Source: Halobellus inordinatus (GTDB lineage: Archaea; Halobacteriota; Halobacteria; Halobacteriales; Haloferacaceae). Taken from it: a stretch of DNA of 64,000 nt. This document shows positions 17,284 through 25,448 of the stretch, in pieces (the stretch's first letter is position 1; each line of letters starts with the position of its first letter). The position numbers and the translations under genes are program-made. The stretch covers positions 237,083-301,082 of the forward strand of contig NZ_JANHAV010000004.1 of the NCBI RefSeq assembly GCF_024464655.1, in the 5' to 3' direction. The notes beneath the pieces are model-generated. The model saw only the letters and a program-made list of their open reading frames with translations, did not search any database and was not told where the DNA came from.

Positions 17284-17691
17284 ATGTACGACCACATTCT
17301 CATCCCGACGGACGGAAGTGGCGAAATCGAACAGGCCGGCAGCCACGGGATCGAACTCGCCCGGACCGACAACGCGGCGGTGCACATCCGCTACGTCGAG
17401 GACACGAACACATACGCCTACGAGGACGTCCCCCGGAGCAGCGTCGGACTCCTCAAAGAAAGCGGGGACACCGCGCTAGACGAGAGTGCGATGGGTCGAG
17501 AACGGGGATTCAGTGTGGAGACACCTATCCGGCGTGGATGGCCGTCCCGAGAACTCCTTGCCTACGTCGACGAGAACGACGTTGACCTCGTCACTCTGGG
17601 CACATATGGTCGCACGATCGAGGTCCAGCTCGGGAGTCCCACCGAGCGCGTCATCCGAACGTCCAGCCAACCAACGCTCTCTGTCCGATGA
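17284..17691 (+). CDS. Universal stress protein (UspA family)
   Basis: A 135-residue UspA-fold protein starting MYDHILIPTDGSGEIEQAG, with the C-terminal nucleotide-site region LVTLGTYGRTIEVQLGSPTE followed by RVIRTSSQPTLSV. The usual ATP-binding motif is GxxGxxxxxxxGS; here GTYGRTIEVQLGS fits it, so nucleotide binding is plausible. The stop codon overlaps the ATG of the next gene (ATGA), placing it first in a three-gene coupled operon with a P-loop-like protein and an MscS channel. In that setting it could report nucleotide or stress state to the channel (inference). Confidence 0.92.
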   Translation: MYDHILIPTDGSGEIEQAGSHGIELARTDNAAVHIRYVEDTNTYAYEDVPRSSVGLLKESGDTALDESAMGRERGFSVETPIRRGWPSRELLAYVDENDVDLVTLGTYGRTIEVQLGSPTERVIRTSSQPTLSVR

Positions 17692-18650
17692 GGGGACCGG
17701 ATACCCTATCGCTCCTCGGTGACGACCACGAGGCGTTCGAGGCGGTCCTCTCCGGCGAGGTAGCCGGGCCGGTCGCCGTCGTCGGCGGTCCCTTCTCCGG
17801 ACGCGGGACCGTTCTTGACCGGGCAGTGCAGGAACTGGACGCGACCCGAGTCGCCCTCGACCCGAGCGACAGCGTCGACCGGGTCCGGGGAGAGATCAAA
17901 GGCGGACCGGTCGTGGTCGAGGATTGCCAGCACCTGTACGAGCGCCGTATCAGCGGCTTCGAGGGGCTGTCTGCGTTCCTCAACGACCTTGCAAGCGTCG
18001 ATGCGACGGTAGTGACCGGCTGGAACCGGTACGCGTGGGCGTATCTCACGGCGGTGCAGGCCCTCGACCGGGAGTTTCCCGTCACCGTTGGGGTCCAGCC
18101 CCTCCCCGCAGAACGGATCGCGGAGCTCGTGCTAGATCGGTACGACGGGATGCCAGCATTCGTCGCCGACGACCCCGATCAGGGCGGCTTGGTCGTCACG
18201 ACGCACCACGAAATTAGCTGGCGGGACTGGTCGGTATCGGTGCCGGTCCCTATGCTAAGTCCAGTTGCAGTCAGGGGCCTGTTTTCGGATGGAGATCTGG
18301 ATCCAAAGGACGTGACGTTCGGCCGGCTCGCTGCGGTCTCGAACGGGAACCTCGGTGTCGCCACGGCGATCTGGGAGACCCGTCAGGGGGCGGAGGTACG
18401 CCCGAGCGACATCGCGGTCCCCGCGTCCGATCGGGACTTGGACCGCGAGGAGGCATTCTGTCTGCGGATCGTGCTCGCGAAAGAGCGGGTCAACCGGGCA
18501 CAGCTCGCGGGAATTGTTGACGGACTCGACCGGGTCCTCGGGCGCCTCTCGCGCGACGGTCTCGTCACGGTTGAGGACGATCTCGTGGAACTGGTACCGG
18601 CGGCAGTGCCGGCCGCCGCGCCGGCGACCGAACGGGGGCGGATACTGTGA
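17688..18650 (+). CDS. Degenerate P-loop/AAA-like protein with C-terminal winged helix, in operon with MscS
   Basis: A 320-residue protein laid out like a STAND/archaeal-AAA ATPase: P-loop-like GGPFSGRGT at residues 33-41, a Walker B-like VVVEDCQHLY at 75-84, a sensor-like TVVTGWNRYAWAY strand near 107-119, then a lid region and a winged-helix-like C-terminal part (AKERVNRAQLAGIVDGLDRV). The P-loop lacks the invariant Lys (GRGT instead of GKT/GKS), so ATP hydrolysis is doubtful and binding alone may be retained. It overlaps uspA by ATGA and the MscS gene by GTGA, so the three are translated together. It may be a regulator of the channel or of stress output (inference). Confidence 0.7.
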   Translation: MRGPDTLSLLGDDHEAFEAVLSGEVAGPVAVVGGPFSGRGTVLDRAVQELDATRVALDPSDSVDRVRGEIKGGPVVVEDCQHLYERRISGFEGLSAFLNDLASVDATVVTGWNRYAWAYLTAVQALDREFPVTVGVQPLPAERIAELVLDRYDGMPAFVADDPDQGGLVVTTHHEISWRDWSVSVPVPMLSPVAVRGLFSDGDLDPKDVTFGRLAAVSNGNLGVATAIWETRQGAEVRPSDIAVPASDRDLDREEAFCLRIVLAKERVNRAQLAGIVDGLDRVLGRLSRDGLVTVEDDLVELVPAAVPAAAPATERGRIL

Positions 18651-19456
18651 CCGCGCTCCAGGCGCTGGTAGACCTGGGGATAGCCCAGGAGACGCTCACG
18701 AGAATGGTGGGGGTGGTCGTAGCCGCGTACCTGACCACTCAGGTCGTCGGGTACGTGCTCACGGCTGTCGCCGAGCGCCTTCCCCACCGGCGGATCAGAA
18801 TCAAGATTGTTGTTCCGATCGCGCGGGTTCTCATCTACGGAACTGCGGCGTATCTGATCTTGGGACCGTTGCTCCAACTATCGACCGCACAGTTGCTCGC
18901 AGTGTCGGGACTGTTCGGGGCGGCTCTGGGGTTCGGCCTGAAGGACCTCTTCGCGGCGATAATTGGTGGGTTGGTGCTCGTCACCGAGCGCCCCTACCAA
19001 GTCGGCGACAAGGTCTCCATCGGCGGCGACTACGGCGAGGTAACAGATATCGACCTCCGGGCGACGACGCTGAGGACGCCCGACGACAGCGCCGTCAGTA
19101 TCCCGAACGCGACGATGTTCACTGCGAACGTCTCGAACGCCAACGCCGGCCAGTCAGAGATGATGGTTGTCGTCGAGCTCGCGGTCACCGCCTCTGCCGA
19201 TGTCGATCGAGCGAGTGCGATCGTCGAGGAGGCAATGGTGACTTCGAAGTACGTCTACGTCGACGACGACCACCCGTTCACGGTCCTGGTTGAGGACGAA
19301 TCCTACTATCGGACGATTCGCGGCAAGGCTTATGTGGCCGACCTTCGCGACGAGTTCGCGTTCGCCTCGGACGTGACAGAGCGCTCGATGGCCGCCTTCG
19401 CCAGCGAAGGAATCGAAATGCCCGAGGCTCCCATCCGCGCCCCCGAAAACCGCTGA
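18647..19456 (+). CDS. MscS-family mechanosensitive ion channel
   Basis: A 269-residue small-conductance channel with three N-terminal helices. The pore-lining helix and entry to the beta domain read SGLFGAALGFGLKDLFAAII, followed by GGLVLVTERPYQVGDKVSIG, the MscS hallmark. The beta domain (EVTDIDLRATTLRTPDDSAV and SIPNATMFTANVSN) and an alpha/beta C-terminal domain follow. It releases osmolytes and ions when membrane tension rises. The GTG start overlaps the stop of the P-loop-like gene, making it the last gene of the operon. Confidence 0.93.
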   Translation: MTALQALVDLGIAQETLTRMVGVVVAAYLTTQVVGYVLTAVAERLPHRRIRIKIVVPIARVLIYGTAAYLILGPLLQLSTAQLLAVSGLFGAALGFGLKDLFAAIIGGLVLVTERPYQVGDKVSIGGDYGEVTDIDLRATTLRTPDDSAVSIPNATMFTANVSNANAGQSEMMVVVELAVTASADVDRASAIVEEAMVTSKYVYVDDDHPFTVLVEDESYYRTIRGKAYVADLRDEFAFASDVTERSMAAFASEGIEMPEAPIRAPENR

Positions 19457-19601
19457 CGCATCACCCTTTTACCCTCGAAAACGCTCTTTTTCCGGGCGAG
19501 GTTGAGAAACACGTCGTCCTCTGTCTCACACTCTGGACAGGTGCACGAAGTGGAGACCGTCCTCGTCACGTCTTTCTATGCAACGGTGACGTTTCGGCCG
19601 T

Positions 19602-20591
19602 CTACTGCCCTGGGAACAACAGCAGCCGTCCTGCCAGGAAAGCGAAGTACAGCCCCAACATATAGCCCCCTTCGGTCCGTGTGAACTGCCCCTCTCGCCA
19701 GTACAGCGCCCAGCCGAGCAGTCCCACGCCGGCGATTAGCTTGAACGGGAGATCCCAAAGAATGACGGCCGACGGAACGGAGTAAGTCGAGAGCGCGCCA
19801 CCGAGACCGATACCGACGAGGGGGTTGACGATATTACTCCCGACGAGGGTGCCGAGCGCGACGTGGGGCGACCGCCGGCGAATGGCGTCCATCACGGCTG
19901 TCAGTTCCGGTAACGCGGCGGCCACGCCGATAGTCACGATACCGACCATCGATCCACCGATGGCAAGCGTATCGACGACTATCTCGACGACCGAGAGCAT
20001 AAGAGAGGCAGAGAGCAGGACGAGGACGAGCAGAGCCGCGGCAACCACAGCGTCTCGGCGAGGGTTTTTACTCGGGGGCTCTCGGAGTGATTGGGTTCGT
20101 TCCCGACGGGAGATTATCACTCCGACGTACACCAAATAGATACCCAGTAGCAGGAACCCGTCAAGCCGACTAATCGTCCCATCCCAAGCGAGCAGCATCG
20201 TCACCCCAATCGCACCCAGCATTGGCAGATAGCTCTCGTAGACGAACGCCCGAGAAACGTGAACCGTCCCATATCCGATGAGAAGAACGCCGACGAGGAG
20301 GAACTGCTGGACGGTTGAAGAGCCGGTGTTCCCGCCGATGACGACAGCCGAGGTAACCTGGTAGTCGAGGACGCCAGAGAGTATCCCGAGTGACGCGACG
20401 AGGTGAGAGCTGAGTTCCGGCAGACTCGTACCCAACGCGAGGACGGTCATCCCGACGAGGACTTCGTCGACGTCGTAGTACTCGGCGAGCGCCAGCAGCC
20501 GGCCGATCGCTCGACTCGCCGCAGTCACAAGCGTGTACAGCGCGACCGCCCCAATCGAAACCTGCGTCAGCAACTCGCCCGAGACAGCCAT
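19602..20591 (-). CDS. Cation/Ca2+ antiporter (CaCA family sodium/calcium exchanger)
   Basis: A 329-residue protein with about ten membrane helices arranged as two repeats. The alpha repeats are visible as GMTVLALGTSLPELSSHLVA near residue 50 and IGVAAALPELTAVMDA in the second half, followed by ALGTLVGSNIVNPLVGIGLG. I start at MAVSGELLTQVSIGAVALYT (20591), since the N-terminal extension of the longer frame is Arg/Pro-rich and unlike coding sequence. The alpha-repeat acidic residues (PEL) are kept. It probably exports Ca2+ or exchanges Na+/H+ for divalent cations. Confidence 0.9.
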   Translation of the reverse strand: MAVSGELLTQVSIGAVALYTLVTAASRAIGRLLALAEYYDVDEVLVGMTVLALGTSLPELSSHLVASLGILSGVLDYQVTSAVVIGGNTGSSTVQQFLLVGVLLIGYGTVHVSRAFVYESYLPMLGAIGVTMLLAWDGTISRLDGFLLLGIYLVYVGVIISRRERTQSLREPPSKNPRRDAVVAAALLVLVLLSASLMLSVVEIVVDTLAIGGSMVGIVTIGVAAALPELTAVMDAIRRRSPHVALGTLVGSNIVNPLVGIGLGGALSTYSVPSAVILWDLPFKLIAGVGLLGWALYWREGQFTRTEGGYMLGLYFAFLAGRLLLFPGQ

Positions 20592-20946
20592 ATTAACGCT
20601 CGGCCAGCCTGGTATCATCCCAGTCTCGTTCGTGGTCGGGGGTAAATGGTTCGAGGGCCCAGACTGGCCAGTTCTCGCACCCGCAGAAGCGGGAAACCGT
20701 TCTGTCTCGGGCCACGGCCCCGACAGACGCCCACGCGTGGGTTTCGCAAGTCGAGGCCTCAAACATATGTAGACTCACAAACGATTGCTGTCGGAAAAAG
20801 CCTTTCCGCTGGAGGGACCCAGCGATGGGAAAAGCCACCGATAGGTGGGCTATAGTAGCGTTTGCAACTGATTACACAGCCAATCGCACGACTGCGTGCG
20901 ATTCGGTGAGTGGAGACTTGCAAACGCTACTATAAACGTCGTGTAT
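20592..20946. other. Intergenic region carrying a palindromic repeat
   Basis: Holds the antiporter promoter side and a full repeat A copy (20850-20935) that ends 12 bases before the end of the next gene. No gene recognised. Confidence 0.6.
20850..20935 (+). repeat. Palindromic repeat family A, full copy (86 bp)
   Basis: CTATAGTAGCGTTTGCAA ... TTGCAAACGCTACTATAA. The interior is nearly identical to the copy at 13164-13249 and in the same orientation. It sits directly behind the 3' end of the CBS gene at 20947-22155 and could fold in its 3' UTR. Confidence 0.95.
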
Positions 20947-22155
20947 TTACCCACCGAGCCACCAGCCGTAGAGCTGTTCCTGCTCGTCTCTATCTGGATG
21001 CTTCTTCGACTGGCCGTAGGTCTTCCCCTTGAGGAGTTGGCGTTCGACAGCGTTCGCTGCGAGACGGAGGGCGTGGGAGGCGCCGTACCCCTCCCCATCG
21101 GCAGTAAAGTAGCCGCGGTCGGTGACCAGTCGAATCCGTGCGAGCACGAGTGGCACGCCCCGGCTCTGTTCCTTGTGCTCCTGCAGTTCGATGCTGGCTT
21201 TGATGACACTCATATCGCCGTACTTCGAGGCCATACTCTCGATTAATGCGGAGACGTCGTCGTAGTCCATTCCCTCCAGCAAGTCGAGTCCGAACACTTG
21301 GACCGCGTTCCGGTCCTCGCGCTCCCAAGTGAGTGCCTCGATGACGTCCGTCTTCGTGATGATACCGACTGGCTCGTCGTTGTCGTCGGCCGTGACGACG
21401 AGCGAGGAGATCTCCCGGTCGAACATCATCCCGACGACCTCGTCGAGCGGTGCGCTCCGCTTGACCGTCACGACTGCGTCGGACATCAGGTTCCGTATCG
21501 GAAGGTCGAGCATCCGGTCGGAATCACCCTCGCGCGAGCCGAACCCACCACGGTTCTGCCCGCCACCGCCGCGGCCACCGAAGCCACTCGACGACCCGCC
21601 TTGGCTCTTGCTGCCGCCCCGCGTCGTGAACTCGATGACGTCGTACAGGCTCAACATACCCACAAGCTCGTTCTCGTCGACGACCGGGAGATGGGCGATT
21701 CCGGCTTCTCGAAGCATATTGAGCGCTTTTCCGATCGTGGTTTCGGGAGTCGCACTGATCAACTCCTCCGTGTAGGCGTCGTCGACAGTTGCCGCATCGA
21801 GAAACGACCGGACCGCCTCGAGCACTGCATCGCCAGTCACCACACCGACGACACGGTCGTCGTCGAGGACGGGAAGCGTCTTGGCGTCGCTCCCGATCAT
21901 AAGGCGTGCGACCTCGCGGACGTCCTCGGTACGGTCGACAGTCGGCACGTGCTGTACCTGTGAGCCGACCTTCGCAGACGGTTGGTTCGACGAGGACGCC
22001 AACTGTCGGCGACTGACGACGCCACGATACTCGTCGCCGTCCGTTACGACGACGGCATCGAGTTCCTGATTCTCGAATGCCCCAGCGACTTTCGAGAGAG
22101 GAGTCCCGATGTCGAACTCGGTGAACTTCGTCGAGAGTATCTCGGATATGTCCAT
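20947..22155 (-). CDS. Four-CBS-domain protein with C-terminal HPF/RaiA-like (S30AE) domain
   Basis: A 402-residue soluble protein. CBS modules cover about residues 1-55, 60-118, 128-180 and 215-275; the last two are separated by a flexible Gly/Ser/Arg-rich linker (about 181-212, containing GFGGRGGGGQNRGGFG). The last 120 residues (IESMASKYGDMSVIKASIEL, then PLVLARIRLVTDRGYFTADG, then ASHALRLAANAVERQL) have the strand/helix order of ribosome-hibernation factors of the HPF/RaiA fold. CBS modules bind adenine nucleotides, so this looks like an energy-sensing ribosome-associated protein (inference). A 3' hairpin repeat lies just behind the gene. Confidence 0.8.
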   Translation of the reverse strand: MDISEILSTKFTEFDIGTPLSKVAGAFENQELDAVVVTDGDEYRGVVSRRQLASSSNQPSAKVGSQVQHVPTVDRTEDVREVARLMIGSDAKTLPVLDDDRVVGVVTGDAVLEAVRSFLDAATVDDAYTEELISATPETTIGKALNMLREAGIAHLPVVDENELVGMLSLYDVIEFTTRGGSKSQGGSSSGFGGRGGGGQNRGGFGSREGDSDRMLDLPIRNLMSDAVVTVKRSAPLDEVVGMMFDREISSLVVTADDNDEPVGIITKTDVIEALTWEREDRNAVQVFGLDLLEGMDYDDVSALIESMASKYGDMSVIKASIELQEHKEQSRGVPLVLARIRLVTDRGYFTADGEGYGASHALRLAANAVERQLLKGKTYGQSKKHPDRDEQEQLYGWWLGG

Positions 22156-22319
22156 AAGTATCTCTCTAGTGCAAGGAGGGCAAGCTAGTTATGCCTATCC
22201 CACCCCGGGTTGTAGGGAGAGGGACGCGAGAAGAGATGTTCGTGTGAGGTAGTATCGGCTCAAGTCCGTACCGAGTCGTCTCGAATCGCGGCCCGCTGTG
22301 CAGCCGTCTTCCCTCGTGA

Positions 22320-22481
22320 TCAGTAGTCTTTATCATCAGTGTCACGGCGTGCTGCCTGTTCAGCACGCTCACGATCCATCGTTTCGCGCTGGTCGTGTTC
22401 GGACCTGACGAGGGTGTAGAGAATGAAGGCACCGAGGATACTGAGCAGAAAGAAAATGGCGAACACGAAGCCAGTGGTCAT
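22320..22481 (-). CDS. Small single-pass membrane protein (53 residues)
   Basis: Translates as an N-terminal membrane helix (MTTGFVFAIFFLLSILGAFI, continuing LYTLV) followed by a charged tail (RSEHDQRETMDRERAEQAAR). Its ATG overlaps the stop of the zinc-ribbon gene by one base (TGATG), which strongly suggests a real, coupled gene despite its size. The tail may form a short coiled coil on the cytosolic side. Function unknown; the pairing suggests a membrane anchor for the zinc-ribbon partner (inference). Confidence 0.7.
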   Translation of the reverse strand: MTTGFVFAIFFLLSILGAFILYTLVRSEHDQRETMDRERAEQAARRDTDDKDY

Positions 22482-22693
22482 CATCCGAGGAAGACGTCAA
22501 CTATGTCGCTCGTCCCAGAGGTCGTGTCTCGGTACAGCTCAGAGTAGCCGCAGTTCGTACAGGAGACGACTTTAAAGCTGTTCGTCTGGATGTCGAACAT
22601 CTTCGAGAGACCACCGCCGGTCGTCGAAATCGTGCCGACATCGGTCTCTGTGTGTCCGCACTTCGGACAACCACGATCAGTGTCGGGTCCCAT
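22481..22693 (-). CDS. Zinc-ribbon nucleic-acid-binding-like protein (COG3478-like)
   Basis: A 70-residue protein starting MGPDTDRGCPKCGHTETDVG. Two CxxC knuckles, CPKCGH and CTNCGY, flank about 35 residues with DIQTNSFKVVS, the layout of small YpzJ/COG3478 zinc-ribbon proteins. The in-frame ATG ten codons upstream gives a less typical start. The gene is followed without a gap by the 53-residue membrane protein. Confidence 0.85.
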   Translation of the reverse strand: MGPDTDRGCPKCGHTETDVGTISTTGGGLSKMFDIQTNSFKVVSCTNCGYSELYRDTTSGTSDIVDVFLG

Positions 22694-22905
22694 ACACGAA
22701 CGATGGTTAACTGACTGTATCAAGTTTCGGATAGCTCAAACGTTCCTCTGAGTCACGGACAGACCGCTATCCACTTTCGGGTAGTGTGGTGTCCATCGGG
22801 TGCAGTGGGGGGCGACATCGTCGGACGTGAGCTCATCGAGCGTATGCTGGCGTGGCGTATGCCGGGAGAGCAACGCACATGCGTCTCCACCGGCAAGACA
22901 AGCTA

Positions 22906-23829
22906 ATGGCTGATCTCGCGTGTGCGAACGCCGGCTACAGACGACTATTCGACTCCACCGGACTCTCTTTCGGGGTCGGATTCCCGCTCACCGACGAACG
23001 GACGGGAACCCCGGCCATCGAGGACGAAGTCCGGCTCGCAAGCCACGCCGAAGCGGTCGGATTCGACGGACTCTGGGCGCGGGACGTCCCGACGTACTGG
23101 CCGCGGTTCGGTGACGCCGGCGGCGCTTTCGACACGTGGCCGTTACTCTCGCACGTCGCCGCACACACGGACGACGTCGCGCTCGGGACGTCAAGCATCG
23201 TCCTCCCCTTACGCCATCCGATCCACGTCGCGAAGTCCGCCGCAACCGTCGATCAACTGTCGGCGGGGCGACTCGTCCTCGGAGTCGCCTCCGGGGATCG
23301 TGATCCCGAGTATCCCGCATTCGATGTCGAACCAGACGATCGAGGCGCGCTGGTTCGCGAACACGTCGACGCGCTCCGGGCGCTCTGGGGCGAGGAGTAT
23401 CCGACACTCGAAGGGTCGTGGGGACGTATGGATGGCAACCTAGACGTCGTGCCGAAACCGACGACCGAGACGCTGCCGCTACTCCCGACGGGGTACGCTC
23501 GCCAATCTATCGAGTGGATCGCCGAGCACGGCGACGGCTGGCTGTTCTATCACCTCCCGGACGACACGCTCCAGAGTCACCTAGACGACTGGCGAGGGCT
23601 GGCCGGCGACAAGCCGTTCGTGATCGCAGTTCGCGTCGGGCTCGCCGATGATCCAGCGGCCGACCCCGAACATCTCCACCTCGGTTACCGTGCCGGCGTC
23701 GAATGGTTCAGACAGTATTTCCGACGACTCGAAGCGTTCGGACTCGATCACGTGATCGTCGGGTTGGAAGCCGAAAACCCACAGCAAGCGATGACGACGT
23801 TCGCCGACGAGGTTATCGACGAAATCTGA
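22906..23829 (+). CDS. LLM-class (luciferase-like) flavin-dependent oxidoreductase
   Basis: A 307-residue TIM-barrel flavoprotein of the bacterial luciferase/F420-dependent family. Family elements are LSFGVGFPLTDE at the N-terminus, HAEAVGFDGLWARDVP, LGTSSIVLPLRHPIHVAKSA and DQLSAGRLVLGVASGD. These enzymes use FMN or coenzyme F420, which haloarchaea make; the substrate cannot be told. I chose ATG 22906 (MADLACANAGYRRLF) over the GTG at 22852 and ATG 22879 because related proteins begin here. A repeat A copy follows 58 bases after the stop. Confidence 0.88.
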   Translation: MADLACANAGYRRLFDSTGLSFGVGFPLTDERTGTPAIEDEVRLASHAEAVGFDGLWARDVPTYWPRFGDAGGAFDTWPLLSHVAAHTDDVALGTSSIVLPLRHPIHVAKSAATVDQLSAGRLVLGVASGDRDPEYPAFDVEPDDRGALVREHVDALRALWGEEYPTLEGSWGRMDGNLDVVPKPTTETLPLLPTGYARQSIEWIAEHGDGWLFYHLPDDTLQSHLDDWRGLAGDKPFVIAVRVGLADDPAADPEHLHLGYRAGVEWFRQYFRRLEAFGLDHVIVGLEAENPQQAMTTFADEVIDEI

Positions 23830-23886
23830 ACACCTGGAGAGGTCGACACCGAGTAGCACGGGAACCGATCCAGCGGCCGATAGGAG

Positions 23887-23972
23887 CTATAGTAGCGTTT
23901 GCAAGTCTTCACCCAACTAATCCCACGCAGTCGTGCGGTTGGGTGTGTAATCAGTTGCAAACGCTACTATGG
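23887..23972 (-). repeat. Palindromic repeat family A, full copy (86 bp)
   Basis: CTATAGTAGCGTTTGCAA ... TTGCAAACGCTACTATGG, in the orientation that reads GTCTTCAC next to the left end (opposite to 13164). Located between an oxidoreductase gene and the aldolase gene. Confidence 0.93.
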
Positions 23973-24054
23973 AGAGCAAGCTTTGCCCGTGTACGCCAGC
24001 GAGGCGGCAGCCTCGGAAGACAGAGACGCGATTTTCGAGACGCTGTCCAATAGC

Positions 24055-24065
24055 GAAAATTAAAA
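24055..24065 (+). promoter_or_regulatory. TATA box of the aldolase gene
   Basis: AAAATTAAAA-type sequence 25-35 bases ahead of the ATG at 24090, the expected distance for a leaderless haloarchaeal transcript. It also argues against the ATG at 24072. Confidence 0.45.
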
Positions 24066-24089
24066 CCCGCTATGGGTAGATTCCCGAAT

Positions 24090-24908
24090 ATGGAAGATAT
24101 CAACGACAGTCCGATCGTCCGGAACGGCAACTCCCTCATCCTCGCGTACGATCACGGAACCGAACACGGCCCTGTGGACTTCGAGCCGATGCCGAAAAGC
24201 GCCGATCCAACGCACGTCTTCGACGTCGGACGGCACGATGCAGTGACGGCGATCGCGCTGCAGAAAGGCAACGCCGAGTACTATCGATCGTGGGAGAAAG
24301 CAAACGGCATCGACGATGGCGCACCACTGCTCGTAAAGCTGAACGGTAACTCGAACCTGGCGGCACGTGACGACTACTACTCGCCAAAACAGTGCTCGGT
24401 GCGGTACGCTGTCGAAGAACTCGGCGCCGACGCAATCGGATACACGATGTACGCGGGCTCAACCCACGAAGACGAGATGTGGAAGGAGTTCCGCGACGTC
24501 CAGGAGGCAGCGCGGAAATACGGCATCCCCGTGGTGATGTGGAGTTACCCGCGTGGCAAGGGCATCCAGAACAGCGAGGAGTACAGCGGGCAGACGGATC
24601 CGAAGGTCGTCGCATACGGCGCCCGCCTGGGCCTCGAACTCGGCGCCGACGTGGTCAAGTGTAAGTACCCGGGGACGCAGGACGGCTGGCAGCAACTCGA
24701 AGACGTCGTGGGCGGGATGAAGACGGTGATGAGCGGTGGCTCGAAGCGCAGCGACGAGGCATTCCTCGAAGATGTGTTCTCGACGATCGAAGTCGGCGGA
24801 AACGGCCTCGCAGTCGGGCGGAACATCTTCCAGCGCGAAGACCCCGAAGGACTGTTGGACAAACTCGAAGCGGTAATCTTCGAGGACGAGAACCCCGAAG
24901 AACTGTAA
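24090..24908 (+). CDS. fba: Archaeal class I fructose-1,6-bisphosphate aldolase (DhnA/FbaB type)
   Basis: A 272-residue TIM-barrel aldolase. The N-terminus carries SLILAYDHGTEHGPVDF, then LLVKLNGNSNL, MWSYPRGKGI and the Schiff-base region VVKCKYPG (lysines at about 190 and 192), ending with the phosphate-binding VMSGGSKRSDEAF and GNGLAVGRNIFQR. It cleaves or forms fructose 1,6-bisphosphate from glyceraldehyde 3-phosphate and DHAP, in gluconeogenesis and in fructose breakdown in haloarchaea. The related ADTH synthase (aromatic pathway) is the main alternative, but GTEHGPVDF and the length favour the aldolase. I start at the second ATG because of the TATA spacing and the family start. Confidence 0.85.
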   Translation: MEDINDSPIVRNGNSLILAYDHGTEHGPVDFEPMPKSADPTHVFDVGRHDAVTAIALQKGNAEYYRSWEKANGIDDGAPLLVKLNGNSNLAARDDYYSPKQCSVRYAVEELGADAIGYTMYAGSTHEDEMWKEFRDVQEAARKYGIPVVMWSYPRGKGIQNSEEYSGQTDPKVVAYGARLGLELGADVVKCKYPGTQDGWQQLEDVVGGMKTVMSGGSKRSDEAFLEDVFSTIEVGGNGLAVGRNIFQREDPEGLLDKLEAVIFEDENPEEL

Positions 24909-25056
24909 CGGCACTGTAGTGTTGGGGCCCTCCGTTGTGGGGGTTCAAACCGAAGCGGAATCGCAGTCGGCTCGGACGGCGGGGAATGACAGTCCGTAAC
25001 AAGGTATACCGGTCTCTCCGAGGAACTGGAACCGTTGGATGGGAGACGACCCGGCA

Positions 25057-25066
25057 TTTATTATAT
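25057..25066 (+). promoter_or_regulatory. TATA box for the small gene at 25088
   Basis: TTTATTATAT at 22-31 bases ahead of the ATG at 25088; a clear AT island in GC-rich surroundings. Confidence 0.6.
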
Positions 25067-25087
25067 ACTGCCGACATTTTCGACGGT

Positions 25088-25336
25088 ATGACGACGGATA
25101 CGTCCCCCCTGAACGAGGACCCGCCGGTGTGGCCGCTCGGTTTTCTCGGCTTTCTCTCTCTGATCGGGGTCCGAGGAATCGAGCAGCACAATGCCCTGTT
25201 TCTGTTCTGGTTTGCCTTCGCTGGGTCCTTTTCGTTCTTCGGCTACCGGTGGGAGAAACTGAAATACCTCGGACTGCTCGGTATCCCCGGATTTGGTGTC
25301 GCTGTGCTCGCGCTACTGGGCATTTTCTCGATATGA
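25088..25336 (+). CDS. Small membrane protein, unknown
   Basis: An 82-residue protein beginning MTTDTSPLNEDPPVWPLGFL. It has two or three hydrophobic segments (WPLGFLGFLSLIGV, ALFLFWFAFAGSFSFFGY and LLGIPGFGVAVLALLGIFSI) separated by short polar loops. The TATA box at 25057 fixes the start against a much longer open frame. Similar 80-residue proteins are common in haloarchaea next to ABC or regulator genes, but here no partner is evident. Function unknown. Confidence 0.7.
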   Translation: MTTDTSPLNEDPPVWPLGFLGFLSLIGVRGIEQHNALFLFWFAFAGSFSFFGYRWEKLKYLGLLGIPGFGVAVLALLGIFSI

Positions 25337-25448
25337 CCACACACGCGTTCGCTTCGGATCTGAGCCGGGGCACACGACATCGACGAACACTCAAACGCTC
25401 GTTGCAATTACCAGTAGTATTTCCGCAGGCGACCGCCAAACTGGGCGT

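Noticed and set aside
19330..19569. A minus-strand frame starting MTRTVSTSCTCPECETEDDV behind the MscS gene, suggesting a zinc-ribbon mini-protein
   Set aside because: Only the first 35 or so residues lie outside the MscS gene; the rest is antisense to it, and a single CPEC knuckle is not enough to support a gene.
23990..24062. A coding-like tail LPVYASEAAASEDRDAIFET followed by LSNSEN and a stop, between repeat A and the aldolase gene
   Set aside because: The acidic composition suggests a gene 3' end cut by the repeat, but there are only about 26 codons and no recognisable family.
24909..24960. A T-loop-like GGGGGTTCAAACC considered as part of a tRNA
   Set aside because: The T-stem does not pair and no acceptor or anticodon arm can be formed nearby.
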